Source: Indolivaga capnocytophagoides DSM 22835 (lineage in GTDB: Bacteria > Bacteroidota > Bacteroidia > Bacteroidales > Dysgonomonadaceae). Taken from it: a stretch of 64,000 nt of DNA. The DNA lies in contig NZ_AUFL01000016.1 in NCBI RefSeq assembly GCF_000426485.1, forward strand, positions 55,120 to 119,119. Direction: 5' to 3'. A program made the position numbers and the translations under genes. The notes beneath the pieces are model-generated. The model saw only the letters and a program-made list of their open reading frames with translations. It was not told the origin of the DNA and searched no databases. How positions within the stretch are numbered: the stretch's first letter is position 1; the number at the start of each line of letters is the position of its first letter. Of the stretch, positions 1-8,244 are shown piece by piece.

Positions 1-1
1 T

Positions 2-193
2 GATTATGTAGATATTATACAAAAACTGATAGATAAATGGCAGATAGATAAAATTTCGGGATTAACAGACGAAGCAGAACGTGCCCGCGATTTTCTGATG
101 AAGCTTCCTGTACGTATGTCTAAGATATCAGAACGATTGGTTATTCCTGTCGATTCTTATATTTTCAAATGGATACAACCTGCTGTGAAATAA
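2..193 (+). CDS. Acyl-ACP desaturase, C-terminal fragment
   Basis: The reading frame is open from the window edge to a TAA at 191-193, so only the last 63 residues are present. The order ISGLTDEAERARDFLMKLP, then RMSKISERL, then an aromatic-rich FKWI tail matches from memory the C-terminal end of plant-type stearoyl-ACP desaturases (soluble di-iron enzymes, FA_desaturase_2), where a LTGLSGEG..A..FVCGL..RI..LEER..SWI pattern is typical. Such enzymes put a cis double bond into acyl chains carried on ACP. The di-iron ligands lie upstream of the window. This is probably the chromosomal side of the island boundary. The assignment rests on family memory of a short tail, so it is moderate. Confidence 0.6.
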   Translation, partial: DYVDIIQKLIDKWQIDKISGLTDEAERARDFLMKLPVRMSKISERLVIPVDSYIFKWIQPAVK

Positions 194-706
194 TATATTT
201 ATTACTAGTATAATAGGAAACCTCTTTACAGAAATTTCCTATTTTATTTCTGGATAATTTCTATTTTAGCGTATAACTATATTCTTCTCTTTGAATGATG
301 GACAGACGAATGTAAACACTTGGAACATATCAACGCAAAATATATGGATGAACTCAAATATTATACAAGAACACATCTGCAAAAGCTACTCGAAGTAAAA
401 TATCCTATATCTGATTTTCCAAATAAAGGTTAACTCTATGATTAAAAAGAAACGGATGATAAATAATTTAATTTATTTACCCTCTGGAAATTAGATTCTT
501 TCTGTAACGAAATATAAATTTGTAATACTTGCTTAGGCAAGACGTATTGACTATAATCATCGTCATAAGACGAGAAAAAGGTGCTACCAAGTTCTTGGGA
601 ACACCTTTCGTTTAGGACAACATTCATAGGCTTCCGTAATCAGCTATGATGTTGTGCCGGAGGGGGCAGAAATGCTCCCCTTATCTTTTTCCTAATTAAT
701 ACAGTT
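194..706. other. Intergenic region with gene debris and hairpins
   Basis: No convincing gene is seen. A 44-codon stop-free stretch (about 301-433, plus strand) ends with YPISDFPNKG but has no early start codon and looks like the tail of a decayed gene. A 61-codon minus-strand frame (442-627) lies over a terminator hairpin and is not credible as a gene. A second G/C-rich hairpin, with arms around 662-680, is followed by a T-rich stretch on the plus strand. Confidence 0.5.
573..608 (-). terminator. Rho-independent terminator for the AbiC-like gene
   Basis: Arms AAAGGTG (577-583) and CACCTTT (602-608) enclose a second stem, CCAAG (587-591) with CTTGG (594-598). Read on the minus strand the hairpin is followed by a run of T. 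This fits the end of transcription for the minus-strand genes at 707-1762. Confidence 0.7.
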
Positions 707-1462
707 TTATTCATGCACTTCACATTTATAAATATTTAAAATATTACTAAGGCTATTTTTAAGTAATATAAATTCATCTCTAACTTCATCAATCATAGGG
801 TTATTTCTATCTTCTGCTTCTTCTGCTCCTGCATTAATTACTGGATAATCAGGAGGGTCTATTTCTGCCATAGTCGGAATAATCTCTATGACATTTCGTA
901 TCCTCAAATCATAAAAGAATAATATCTGTTCTGCATACGCTTTCCCAAAATTATAAAATTCTGCTTTTTCATCTTCATCTAAATCAGAACGAAAATTAAG
1001 TTTTATAAATTGGCGTATTGAATAATCTAACACTTTTATATTCATAATAATAGCATCAAAAGACACGCTTGGAATAGAGGTGTTATATATTTCACTATAA
1101 AGATTATTTAATTCAAATACTCCTTTACCCTCATTTATGCCAATTGCACTGTTAAAGCGAAACCTGAATGCACTATTATTATTCAATATAATAGTCTGTA
1201 GATTTAGAAGTTTATTGTAATTATTTTCTTTTTTCTGATTATCATTTATTCTTATTTGTTCTTTGAGAGTAAGATACAACAGAATTATACTAATTAATCC
1301 TACAAATGGAGCAGTAATTCCTCCAACTGTATCTCCAATATTTCCCGTTTTAGTGAAATCTAACTTATCAAATAATGTTTCTCTGGTTAGTAGAAAAGGC
1401 ATCACAAAAATCAAAAGTATTGCAATAGAAAGTTTCCAATTTTCTTTTATAAATTTCATCAT
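707..1462 (-). CDS. AbiC-like (putative phage abortive infection) membrane protein
   Basis: 251 aa. Two hydrophobic segments lie near the N-terminus (about residues 12-25 and 50-65), joined by a short loop containing GNIGDTVGGITAPFVG. A soluble, charged, helix-rich domain follows. This layout, and the GD..GG...P..G...I.L.Y.TL.EQI pattern across the second membrane segment, is what I know from the putAbiC group of membrane proteins annotated as phage abortive infection proteins. The function in this family is poorly defined and defence is an inference. The gene starts with two Met codons 21 bases after the small upstream gene and is probably co-transcribed with it. Confidence 0.55.
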   Translation of the reverse strand: MMKFIKENWKLSIAILLIFVMPFLLTRETLFDKLDFTKTGNIGDTVGGITAPFVGLISIILLYLTLKEQIRINDNQKKENNYNKLLNLQTIILNNNSAFRFRFNSAIGINEGKGVFELNNLYSEIYNTSIPSVSFDAIIMNIKVLDYSIRQFIKLNFRSDLDEDEKAEFYNFGKAYAEQILFFYDLRIRNVIEIIPTMAEIDPPDYPVINAGAEEAEDRNNPMIDEVRDEFILLKNSLSNILNIYKCEVHE

Positions 1463-1483
1463 AGCATTGTTTTATTACCCTGT

Positions 1484-1762
1484 TTATTCTTCTTTTTGTG
1501 GTCTAATATGAATTGTTCCTTGTCCGCAATACCAATAAGTTATTAAGATAAAATATTTATTCGAAATATTTTGTAGTTTTTGTAATTCTTCTTTACCCAA
1601 TGGGTATAAATCCCGACTACATTCATATATAGATACTGCCTTTTTAAGATAATCGTCATAGTTTCTATCTATAGCATCATATTCTTTTGATGCTTTTTTT
1701 GCAGTATCTTCATCTTCGCTCCAAAAAGTAATATAATGCCAATCCTTCTCATCCCAACTCAT
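1484..1762 (-). CDS. Hypothetical protein, 92 aa
   Basis: This is a small acidic, aromatic-rich soluble protein with no signal peptide or membrane segment. It opens MSWDEKDWHYITFW and ends with a basic tail. I do not recognise a family. It precedes the AbiC-like gene by 21 bases on the same strand, so the two probably form a short operon. A link to defence would be by association only. Confidence 0.5.
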   Translation of the reverse strand: MSWDEKDWHYITFWSEDEDTAKKASKEYDAIDRNYDDYLKKAVSIYECSRDLYPLGKEELQKLQNISNKYFILITYWYCGQGTIHIRPQKEE

Positions 1763-1861
1763 AATTAAGTTATTTATGGTTTAAATTAGCAAATTTAGTT
1801 GTGAATTAATAAGTTTCAATCTATTGCCTCTATAAAACATCGTAGGATTAATAAAATACAC

Positions 1862-2630
1862 CCCATTTTGGTAAACAGTAGCCCAACTGTGACGCATTGT
1901 ATTAGTTGTCTTTTTCTTTAATCTCTCATTCTTGCATATCTCCTTTAATCCCTTGTTTACATTCTCGTAAAACCCTTTCGGGTCACGATATCTGTTTCTG
2001 AAATTGAACAGAAAACCATCTTACCCTTTGTATTTCTCAAACAAATCCAATATTTCAGGTCTGAGAGTAACTTCGGTATAGGCATCGTCTCTGACTGTGC
2101 GTATTTTATGTCTGTAATAGCATAGTTTACCATTTTTTAAGCGGTAATTCGCCATGTCATATAAATCAATGGTATTGATCCTGACCATAAAAAGCATCAA
2201 TTTAGCTACGTCCTGTGCTATTTCCTCCTTTTTGCCTTTAGGCTCTGCTGCGAATAATATTCTGATTGAATCTATATCGGAAGCTTTCTTTTGTGGTTTG
2301 TCGCATTTAGGTATCTCCAGTTTATAAAAAGGATTATTGGCAGTAGCGATAATATTAATCTCATAATCGTTGTACTTATCACGTCCCGCCTCAAAAATAG
2401 CCTTCATGTTCGTTGGATATTTCTGTTTTGCTCTGGCTGTTCCCATCAGAGTTTGAATTCAAGCTTTTAGCTCTTTTTGCCTTATATCCTGAAAAGTAAG
2501 GTTTCTTATCTGTAAAATGTTTTTTGAAAGATGTCAGGAGCATCGGAATAACCTTCGGCAGTCTTTTCTCTATTGTCCTTTATGAGCTTCTTTATATATT
2601 CCTCACAAAACGGATAGAGAGGCATGTGAA
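1862..2630 (-). pseudogene. Decayed tyrosine recombinase (ICE-type integrase)
   Basis: Three consecutive pieces of a Bacteroidota phage-integrase-family protein lie in different frames. The N-terminal SAM-like piece (PLYPFCEEYIKKL, about 2625-2510) ends at a stop. The core piece (2446-2021) contains RDKYNDYE and INTIDLYDMA and ends with EKYKG. The C-terminal piece (about 2018-1862) reads LFNFRNRY, then NKGLKEICK, then MRHSWAT, the conserved Arg/His box. No C-terminal catalytic Tyr region follows. At least two frame breaks and a truncated end make this non-functional. It is probably a relic of an earlier element at this locus and not the recombinase of the present ICE. Confidence 0.75.
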
Positions 2631-2851
2631 TCTTTCTCCTTATATCCTGCTATTCAGTGTATTATAATTTAAAAGAAGCTGTTGGTTATTAATTAGCAAC
2701 GCTTTTTTACAGCATTTTAAGCAGTTATTGTCTATGAATTGTCTGCCTCATCTCTAAAACCAAAGATAGCAAAAAAAATAATATTTATCCACTTCTATTT
2801 CAATCTTTATTTAGCATCTTTTCACATCGAAAATATTAATTAGAGCATATA

Positions 2852-3601
2852 CTATCTATTACTATCAAAAATTTTAAGACAATATTTTAAACCTTTCAGC
2901 TCTCCTCTTAATTCATTTCGGTTTTCTAATGTATCATCAAAATTAATCATCCTATTTTCAATAGATTCTATTCTATCAATAATCTGTATTCGTACTTCAT
3001 TAAACGCAATATCTGCATTTAGAATAAGACCTTTAATAGGTTCTCTATTTTCTATTAACAGACTTAATTGCTTGTAATATTCGTCTTTCAAATTCTTGAG
3101 ATTTTGCGGATCATGCAATAATTCTATTGTTAGATTGAAGAGTTGCCTCATCACCTCTTCCGGCAAAGTATCTAATTCTTTCCTTGCTGTATTTCGTCCT
3201 CGAATTCCACTATATCGGGAAAAATTACAATAAAAATTATCTATATCATTATTAATATCTATAGTTACGTGCTTAGAATCTGTAAAAAGATATAATTTAC
3301 AGGCCTTTATGCTATATTTAAAGTAATACTCTCCATTTTCTGAAAAAGATTCACTCAATTTACGAATTGTACTTGTATAATATGAATCGAATATTTCGGG
3401 AATGATACGTTTCACCTTCACATATTCACTAGCTAAAGTAACTTCTGATTTATATTCCTCACTATAACTAATTTCAATATTGGGAACATATTCCCAATCC
3501 TCATTAATCGATACATAAAGATACTTATTAACAAGTTCTAATGTATCTCCTCTTCTAATATAGGGAGAAATACTTTTTATAAGGTAACATTTATCTTTCA
3601 T
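2852..3601 (-). CDS. Hypothetical protein, 249 aa, helicase partner candidate
   Basis: No family recognised. It is soluble, with a beta-rich N-terminal half (residues about 1-130) and a helical C-terminal half. The latter has a charged stretch (about 195-249, RIQIIDRIESIENRM and onwards) likely to form a coiled coil. No obvious catalytic motif is visible. The gene lies 142 bases downstream of the large helicase on the same strand and shares its A+T-rich composition, so the two may have arrived together. It does not look like HamA (DUF1837), which would have been expected for a Hachiman system, and it lies on the wrong side of the helicase for that. Confidence 0.5.
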   Translation of the reverse strand: MKDKCYLIKSISPYIRRGDTLELVNKYLYVSINEDWEYVPNIEISYSEEYKSEVTLASEYVKVKRIIPEIFDSYYTSTIRKLSESFSENGEYYFKYSIKACKLYLFTDSKHVTIDINNDIDNFYCNFSRYSGIRGRNTARKELDTLPEEVMRQLFNLTIELLHDPQNLKNLKDEYYKQLSLLIENREPIKGLILNADIAFNEVRIQIIDRIESIENRMINFDDTLENRNELRGELKGLKYCLKIFDSNR

Positions 3602-3743
3602 AGCACGCTGTAATATTTTAGTCAGTAAGAGTACAAAGAATAAAGAAAGATCATTGAATATTTATTCAATATAACTATATGGGTATTTGTTTTATTGACT
3701 TTGTTATGTTTACAAAATTGGTAAATGGAATCATCATAACCGA

Positions 3744-6700
3744 TTATTCGTTTGTAATTATAAAAAATTCATTTCCAGTCCTTTTTAACAGTAAATCAGT
3801 TGCCCCCAATAAAGACAATAACTCCGAATTATTAATCAGTTTATTCTTCTGAATTCCAGGCTGAACAACATATATATGAAACTCAATGTCACAATAATTA
3901 GATAGCAACATATTTTGGATTATAAGTAATTCATCGTCTCCACCTTTCTCATATCTTGACGGATTTTCTTGCGCAAGTCGGTTGCTATTCCTGCGGTTCA
4001 TGTGGTTCAATAACTCCATTGCATTATGCCGCCAATGATAACTTCTTTGCGCTTGGCCACATACTTCATATAAATCTTTTAATCGCCCTCCAACTTCTTC
4101 TTTAGAAGAGAATTTACAATGATATAATTCAAATATAAGCTTATTATGTTCTGATTCATATCCTTTTATTGCAATAATGTCGCTTGCCTCATTTGCGTCA
4201 TCATCATCAAAAATAATATCATATTCTGGTTCTGCTTTCAGGCGTTCAAGTATTCTGTATTGTATGGAATCCTCTCGCTTAGTTTTTTTCTGTGATTCTT
4301 TAGTAATATCAATACCATCCCAATTGTAAGCAATTATCTTTTTCGTGTCGAAAATTGGAGATTTGTAGTTGAACAAGAAAAATAAGTCATTGTACATTTT
4401 CGAATTGTCCTGAAACCATATGGTAGGTGGGTATTCAAAGAATAGGTCAATAATATCTTTATCTTCTTTTCTTTGACTTACAATAATTGGATGGCCTTTA
4501 ATGAGGATATATTTATATCCTCGTCCATTTTTATCCTCGTCTAATTCTAGTCTATATGAAGAAACTCCAAGTCCTGTAATGATGTCAAAATCAACAGTAT
4601 GAGAAGTATATGCAACTAATTTAACATTGTAGTCTATTAGTAAGTTAGAACTATAAACTGCCGATTGTGGATCATAATAAAATTTCTCATTCCATTTTAT
4701 TGATATTGGAACTTTCCCTTCAGGAAAGTTAGATATTCTATCAGGCTTTTGGATAAAATCAAAAATATTCTTTGTATCAATTGTTTCATCTAACAGTTTA
4801 ACTCCTGTTTTATCGCACCATTCGCAATATTCTGGGATTGATTTAACTAATTTTGTCCATACACGCCCCTTATTTGAGCAACCAATAGTTATTTTTTCTC
4901 CTTCCTCATAGCCTGTTCCAAATAAATTCGAACTATGCATTCCTTTTTCAATCTCACTTAACCCTTTTACTATCCCATTTCCAGCATACATTGTAAAGCT
5001 AATCGGACCATCTAAATGAGACTTTAATCCAAGATTGAACAACTCCAACTGAAATACATTGTGTAAAACCCTATATATATCACCTTCATTATATAAAGAA
5101 ATATTTTTACCAACCAATGCTTCTGCTAGTTTATCATGGGTAGAACCATTATTAGAACTGTTAATATATAAAAGTTTCTGTTCAGGATTCAAATATGCAA
5201 TGTATAGGTCATATTCAGTATTAATTAAGTCGTCGATTTTTCCCCAAAGAACTTTGTCTGTACTTCGTACTATAATTATCTGTAAATTCTTTTCGTTATG
5301 TTCAACTGCAACCATTTCATATTTTTTGTTTTTGAAATATTCAGTATATTTTTCAGGGTGCCAAAGAACATCATTGTCATATAACTTAAAAACAACAGTA
5401 CTCATAGCAGGCATAATATTTCGTATTGGAATCTTATATGGTATTGGCACATCTGAAAAGTTTCTAAAGAAATTTTCTTCCTTGACAATATTTCCAATAA
5501 TATCTTCATTTGATTGGCTTATGATTTTGTCCCAATCCGAATCTTTACGATACAATTCGCTTAGCACTCCTTTAAAGCTATTATCGACGATGTTAGCTAT
5601 AATAGTAGCCGGACCAAGGTTACTTCCCGTTGTTCTTGTGAACCTTCCAATAAACTGAAATGAGGTGGTAATGTTTTTATGCATCTCATGCATTGCGCAA
5701 ATTTTTAATTGAGGAAGATCAAACCCTTCTCCAAGCATGTCTACACAAACAATAATTCGATGTCTTTTTTCTTTAATACCTTCAAGTATTTCCCGCTGCA
5801 AAGTTTTTGATATACCACTATGGATAAACACAGGAGAATACTCCGAGTATTTTTTATATATCTGCTCGTAAACTTCTTCTGCTTTCGATCTCTCATCTAC
5901 ACGAGCCATCAAGATATGGTCATATCCAGCTTCAAGGTCTCTTTTTAGTGTTTCAATAGCCTTTTCTGCAATTTTTTCATCGGCTGTAGCCGGATTAAAA
6001 TCTACAATAGGGGCAAATATAATTTTCTCATAATACTTATCTCTTTGTGCTAAAGACAATGGGTAGTTGTATATAGTTTCTCCTTCAATCCGACCTCCAT
6101 CATTTCTGAATGGGGTTGCAGTAAACAACAACACAGGCTTTCCTGCCGCTTCAAAATTTAGTTTTATTTCTTTCCATGTTTTTGCTGCAATATGATGTGC
6201 TTCATCTACAATCAAATTATTACATTGCTGAACAATTAATTTAAAAATATCACTTTTCCCTGTCTTTAGAAGGTTTGATAATATCTGAGGTGTAGAAACA
6301 ATCACATTAGCATCTAATAATTTCTCTGCATCTTCAATTGTATCAATGGTTGTTTTAAGTACAGATACTTTGGGGTAAAGAGCGGAATTTGCAATAATAT
6401 CAAATGGTTCAGCTTTAAGAATACCTAATCCTATAAATTTATTGGAAATCTGTGTTCGCAGAGAATCAGTGGGTACTATAACTAATGTTTTTTCATTTTG
6501 ATTTGCTATTAACAGGCAAAGCATTGTTTCTGTTTTTCCTGTTCCTGTAGGCATTATAACTAAAGCAGGCTTATTTGAAATGCTCCAATGTGCTAAAATT
6601 GAATGCAATGCTCCAGTTTGTGGTGGGCGTAATCCGTATTGTACTATATCTCCTATTTCATTCCGTTTTTCTTGTTTGTATTGAAATGCGTTATTCCATG

Positions 6701-7034
6701 ACGAAACGATATGTAAAATAGATGGATGCTTGCCTATGAGTAGTTTCTTTTTACAATTTTGAATGTTTCCTAAATCTAGTTTTTGGTTTTCATCCAACTG
6801 AAGGTAGAATACAGCATCATAGGCTTTGGGATATTTATCTTTATTCTTTGAAAGAAAATAGACAAATCCATGCACAGTTCGAAACTCATAGCCGGAAAAG
6901 ATATCGCCTTCATACTTTTTAAGGATACCCTTCTCTTTCCCTATATAATAGGTCTTTTTATTCTTTCCGACTGGAATAGAAATTTTGACGGAAAAATCAA
7001 TATATACGTGTTCGTCTGGAAATAAACTATACAT
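3744..7034 (-). CDS. SF2 DEAD/DEAH helicase with C-terminal nuclease-like domain
   Basis: 1096 aa. An N-terminal domain (about 1-135) precedes a superfamily 2 core: Q-like motif GLRPPQTGA (134-142), Walker A PTGTGKT (162-168), DEAH (277-280), TATPF (305-309), and in the second RecA fold GEGFDLP (435-441) and QFIGRFTRT (460-468). A long middle region follows. The last about 160 residues contain EASDIIAIK and then ELYHCKFSS, a spacing reminiscent of a PD-(D/E)xK nuclease (Asp, then Glu-x-x-x-x-Lys), and end with VQPG. Large helicases with fused nuclease-like ends are common in phage-defence islands. That role is inferred from architecture and neighbours. It is transcribed divergently from the Fur-family gene. 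Confidence 0.7.
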   Translation of the reverse strand: MYSLFPDEHVYIDFSVKISIPVGKNKKTYYIGKEKGILKKYEGDIFSGYEFRTVHGFVYFLSKNKDKYPKAYDAVFYLQLDENQKLDLGNIQNCKKKLLIGKHPSILHIVSSWNNAFQYKQEKRNEIGDIVQYGLRPPQTGALHSILAHWSISNKPALVIMPTGTGKTETMLCLLIANQNEKTLVIVPTDSLRTQISNKFIGLGILKAEPFDIIANSALYPKVSVLKTTIDTIEDAEKLLDANVIVSTPQILSNLLKTGKSDIFKLIVQQCNNLIVDEAHHIAAKTWKEIKLNFEAAGKPVLLFTATPFRNDGGRIEGETIYNYPLSLAQRDKYYEKIIFAPIVDFNPATADEKIAEKAIETLKRDLEAGYDHILMARVDERSKAEEVYEQIYKKYSEYSPVFIHSGISKTLQREILEGIKEKRHRIIVCVDMLGEGFDLPQLKICAMHEMHKNITTSFQFIGRFTRTTGSNLGPATIIANIVDNSFKGVLSELYRKDSDWDKIISQSNEDIIGNIVKEENFFRNFSDVPIPYKIPIRNIMPAMSTVVFKLYDNDVLWHPEKYTEYFKNKKYEMVAVEHNEKNLQIIIVRSTDKVLWGKIDDLINTEYDLYIAYLNPEQKLLYINSSNNGSTHDKLAEALVGKNISLYNEGDIYRVLHNVFQLELFNLGLKSHLDGPISFTMYAGNGIVKGLSEIEKGMHSSNLFGTGYEEGEKITIGCSNKGRVWTKLVKSIPEYCEWCDKTGVKLLDETIDTKNIFDFIQKPDRISNFPEGKVPISIKWNEKFYYDPQSAVYSSNLLIDYNVKLVAYTSHTVDFDIITGLGVSSYRLELDEDKNGRGYKYILIKGHPIIVSQRKEDKDIIDLFFEYPPTIWFQDNSKMYNDLFFLFNYKSPIFDTKKIIAYNWDGIDITKESQKKTKREDSIQYRILERLKAEPEYDIIFDDDDANEASDIIAIKGYESEHNKLIFELYHCKFSSKEEVGGRLKDLYEVCGQAQRSYHWRHNAMELLNHMNRRNSNRLAQENPSRYEKGGDDELLIIQNMLLSNYCDIEFHIYVVQPGIQKNKLINNSELLSLLGATDLLLKRTGNEFFIITNE

Positions 7035-7288
7035 AATTAGATTTTAGATTGTTACACTATAAAAATAATTAAAATCATTCTAAATATATCGAGATTTATG
7101 AGCCAAGTTATCAACATGTTAATTATTATCACCTATTATTATAGACATTTCTCAAAAACGAGCACACATTTTGTAAAAAATCTAACTTTAGAAGTCTTAA
7201 TGCACAAATCTAATTAAGTTTTGATTTGTATATTAATTTTCAATAAAAAACATAACTTTATAAACTCTATATTATAAAATACTGCATT

Positions 7289-7714
7289 ATGAACAGTCTT
7301 TTTGTAAATCTATTAGAAGAGCGGGATATAAAACCAACAGCTATTCGCATACTGGTACTAAAAGCGATGCTTGAATTTGACAGGGCGTTTAGTTTGTCCG
7401 ATTTAGAATCTCAACTTGATACCGTAGATAAGTCTACAATATCAAGAACAATACATTTATTTCATGAGCATCAATTAATACATAGCTTCGATGACGGCTC
7501 AGGCTCTGTTAAGTATTCTGTATGTAGTCGAGATTGCCATTGCAGCATTGAAGATATGCACGCTCATTTTTATTGTAATCATTGTAAAAAGGCATTCTGT
7601 CTGGATAACATATCTATTCCTGGATTTCAATTATCACCCGTTATGCAAATAGAAAGTGTAAATCTTGTAATTAAAGGATATTGCGGCCAGTGTAATAAGC
7701 TCATTAATTCATGA
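7289..7714 (+). CDS. Fur-family metalloregulator
   Basis: 141 aa, the usual length for Fur, Zur or PerR proteins. The N-terminal winged helix reads KPTAIRILVLKAML, then SLSDLESQL, then DKSTISRTIHLFHEHQLI. The C-terminal half has metal-site residues: CHCSIEDMHAHFYC, with a CNHC pair, and a C-terminal CGQC pair, which would bind structural zinc. It stands alone ahead of the metal-efflux cluster and is the likely repressor of the palindromic site at 7790-7804. The specific metal (Zn, Cu or Fe) cannot be read from the sequence. The downstream pump and P1B ATPase argue for a metal-excess response. Confidence 0.85.
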   Translation: MNSLFVNLLEERDIKPTAIRILVLKAMLEFDRAFSLSDLESQLDTVDKSTISRTIHLFHEHQLIHSFDDGSGSVKYSVCSRDCHCSIEDMHAHFYCNHCKKAFCLDNISIPGFQLSPVMQIESVNLVIKGYCGQCNKLINS

Positions 7715-7789
7715 TATTTGCTATCTACAATCTTTTTTTCAATAAATATACAAACTATTAAAACCCTTCTTTAACAAAAAATAGAAGTC

Positions 7790-7824
7790 TGCAACTGAGT
7801 TGCATAAATTTATTTTTATATTTG
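7790..7824 (+). promoter_or_regulatory. Palindromic operator and -7 element before the efflux operon
   Basis: TGCAACT-G-AGTTGCA (7790-7804) is a perfect 7-bp inverted repeat about a single base. Thirteen bases later TATATTTG (7817-7824) fits the Bacteroidota -7 consensus TAnnTTTG. The operator overlaps the expected -33 region, so a bound repressor would block transcription of the genes from 7844 onward. The adjacent Fur-family protein is the obvious candidate. Confidence 0.65.
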
Positions 7825-7843
7825 TAGCATAAAGAAAAACAAA

Positions 7844-8161
7844 ATGAGACCATTTGTCTTTATTATAAGTATTTATTTTCTGTGTCTTGCCTTGCTTCCA
7901 TGCAATTGCAATATACAAACTATAGATTCTTTACAAGATAAGACAGAACAGGTTTCAACTGCTCATAGTGAAAGCGATTCTGCTCAGGAAATATGTACTC
8001 CGTTTTGCACATGTTCCAGCTTTCACAATCCCAATTTTATAGCAAAAAATAGCTTTGACCTGCGAAATATAGATAGTACTCCGGTCAAGAAGATTGCTAT
8101 TTATAATGAAAACCAAACTTCATCTCATCTGGATAGTCTTTGGAGACCTCCTAAGGCTTAA
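7844..8161 (+). CDS. DUF6660-type small exported Cys-rich protein
   Basis: 105 aa. A hydrophobic N-terminal export segment (about 1-18) runs into a PCNCN cluster, followed by a polar stretch and a second cysteine cluster, CTPFCTCS. Small proteins of this shape with a C.PFC.C motif are found just ahead of CusA/CzcA pumps in Bacteroidota (DUF6660, family name from memory). The Cys clusters suggest metal binding in the cell envelope, which is inference. It is the first gene after the operator and ends 83 bases before the pump gene start. Confidence 0.65.
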   Translation: MRPFVFIISIYFLCLALLPCNCNIQTIDSLQDKTEQVSTAHSESDSAQEICTPFCTCSSFHNPNFIAKNSFDLRNIDSTPVKKIAIYNENQTSSHLDSLWRPPKA

Positions 8162-8244
8162 AATATAACATTCTTGTATCCAATTGATACGTCTAAAGGT
8201 AGATGTATCGTACAATCCTATTGTTATATTTTAATATTCAAATT

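Noticed and set aside
442..627. 61-codon minus-strand open frame
   Set aside because: It overlies a strong terminator hairpin and has low-complexity, non-family sequence; more likely chance.
2852..7034. Hachiman system (HamA-HamB)
   Set aside because: The partner gene shows no DUF1837-like pattern and is downstream of the helicase, not upstream.
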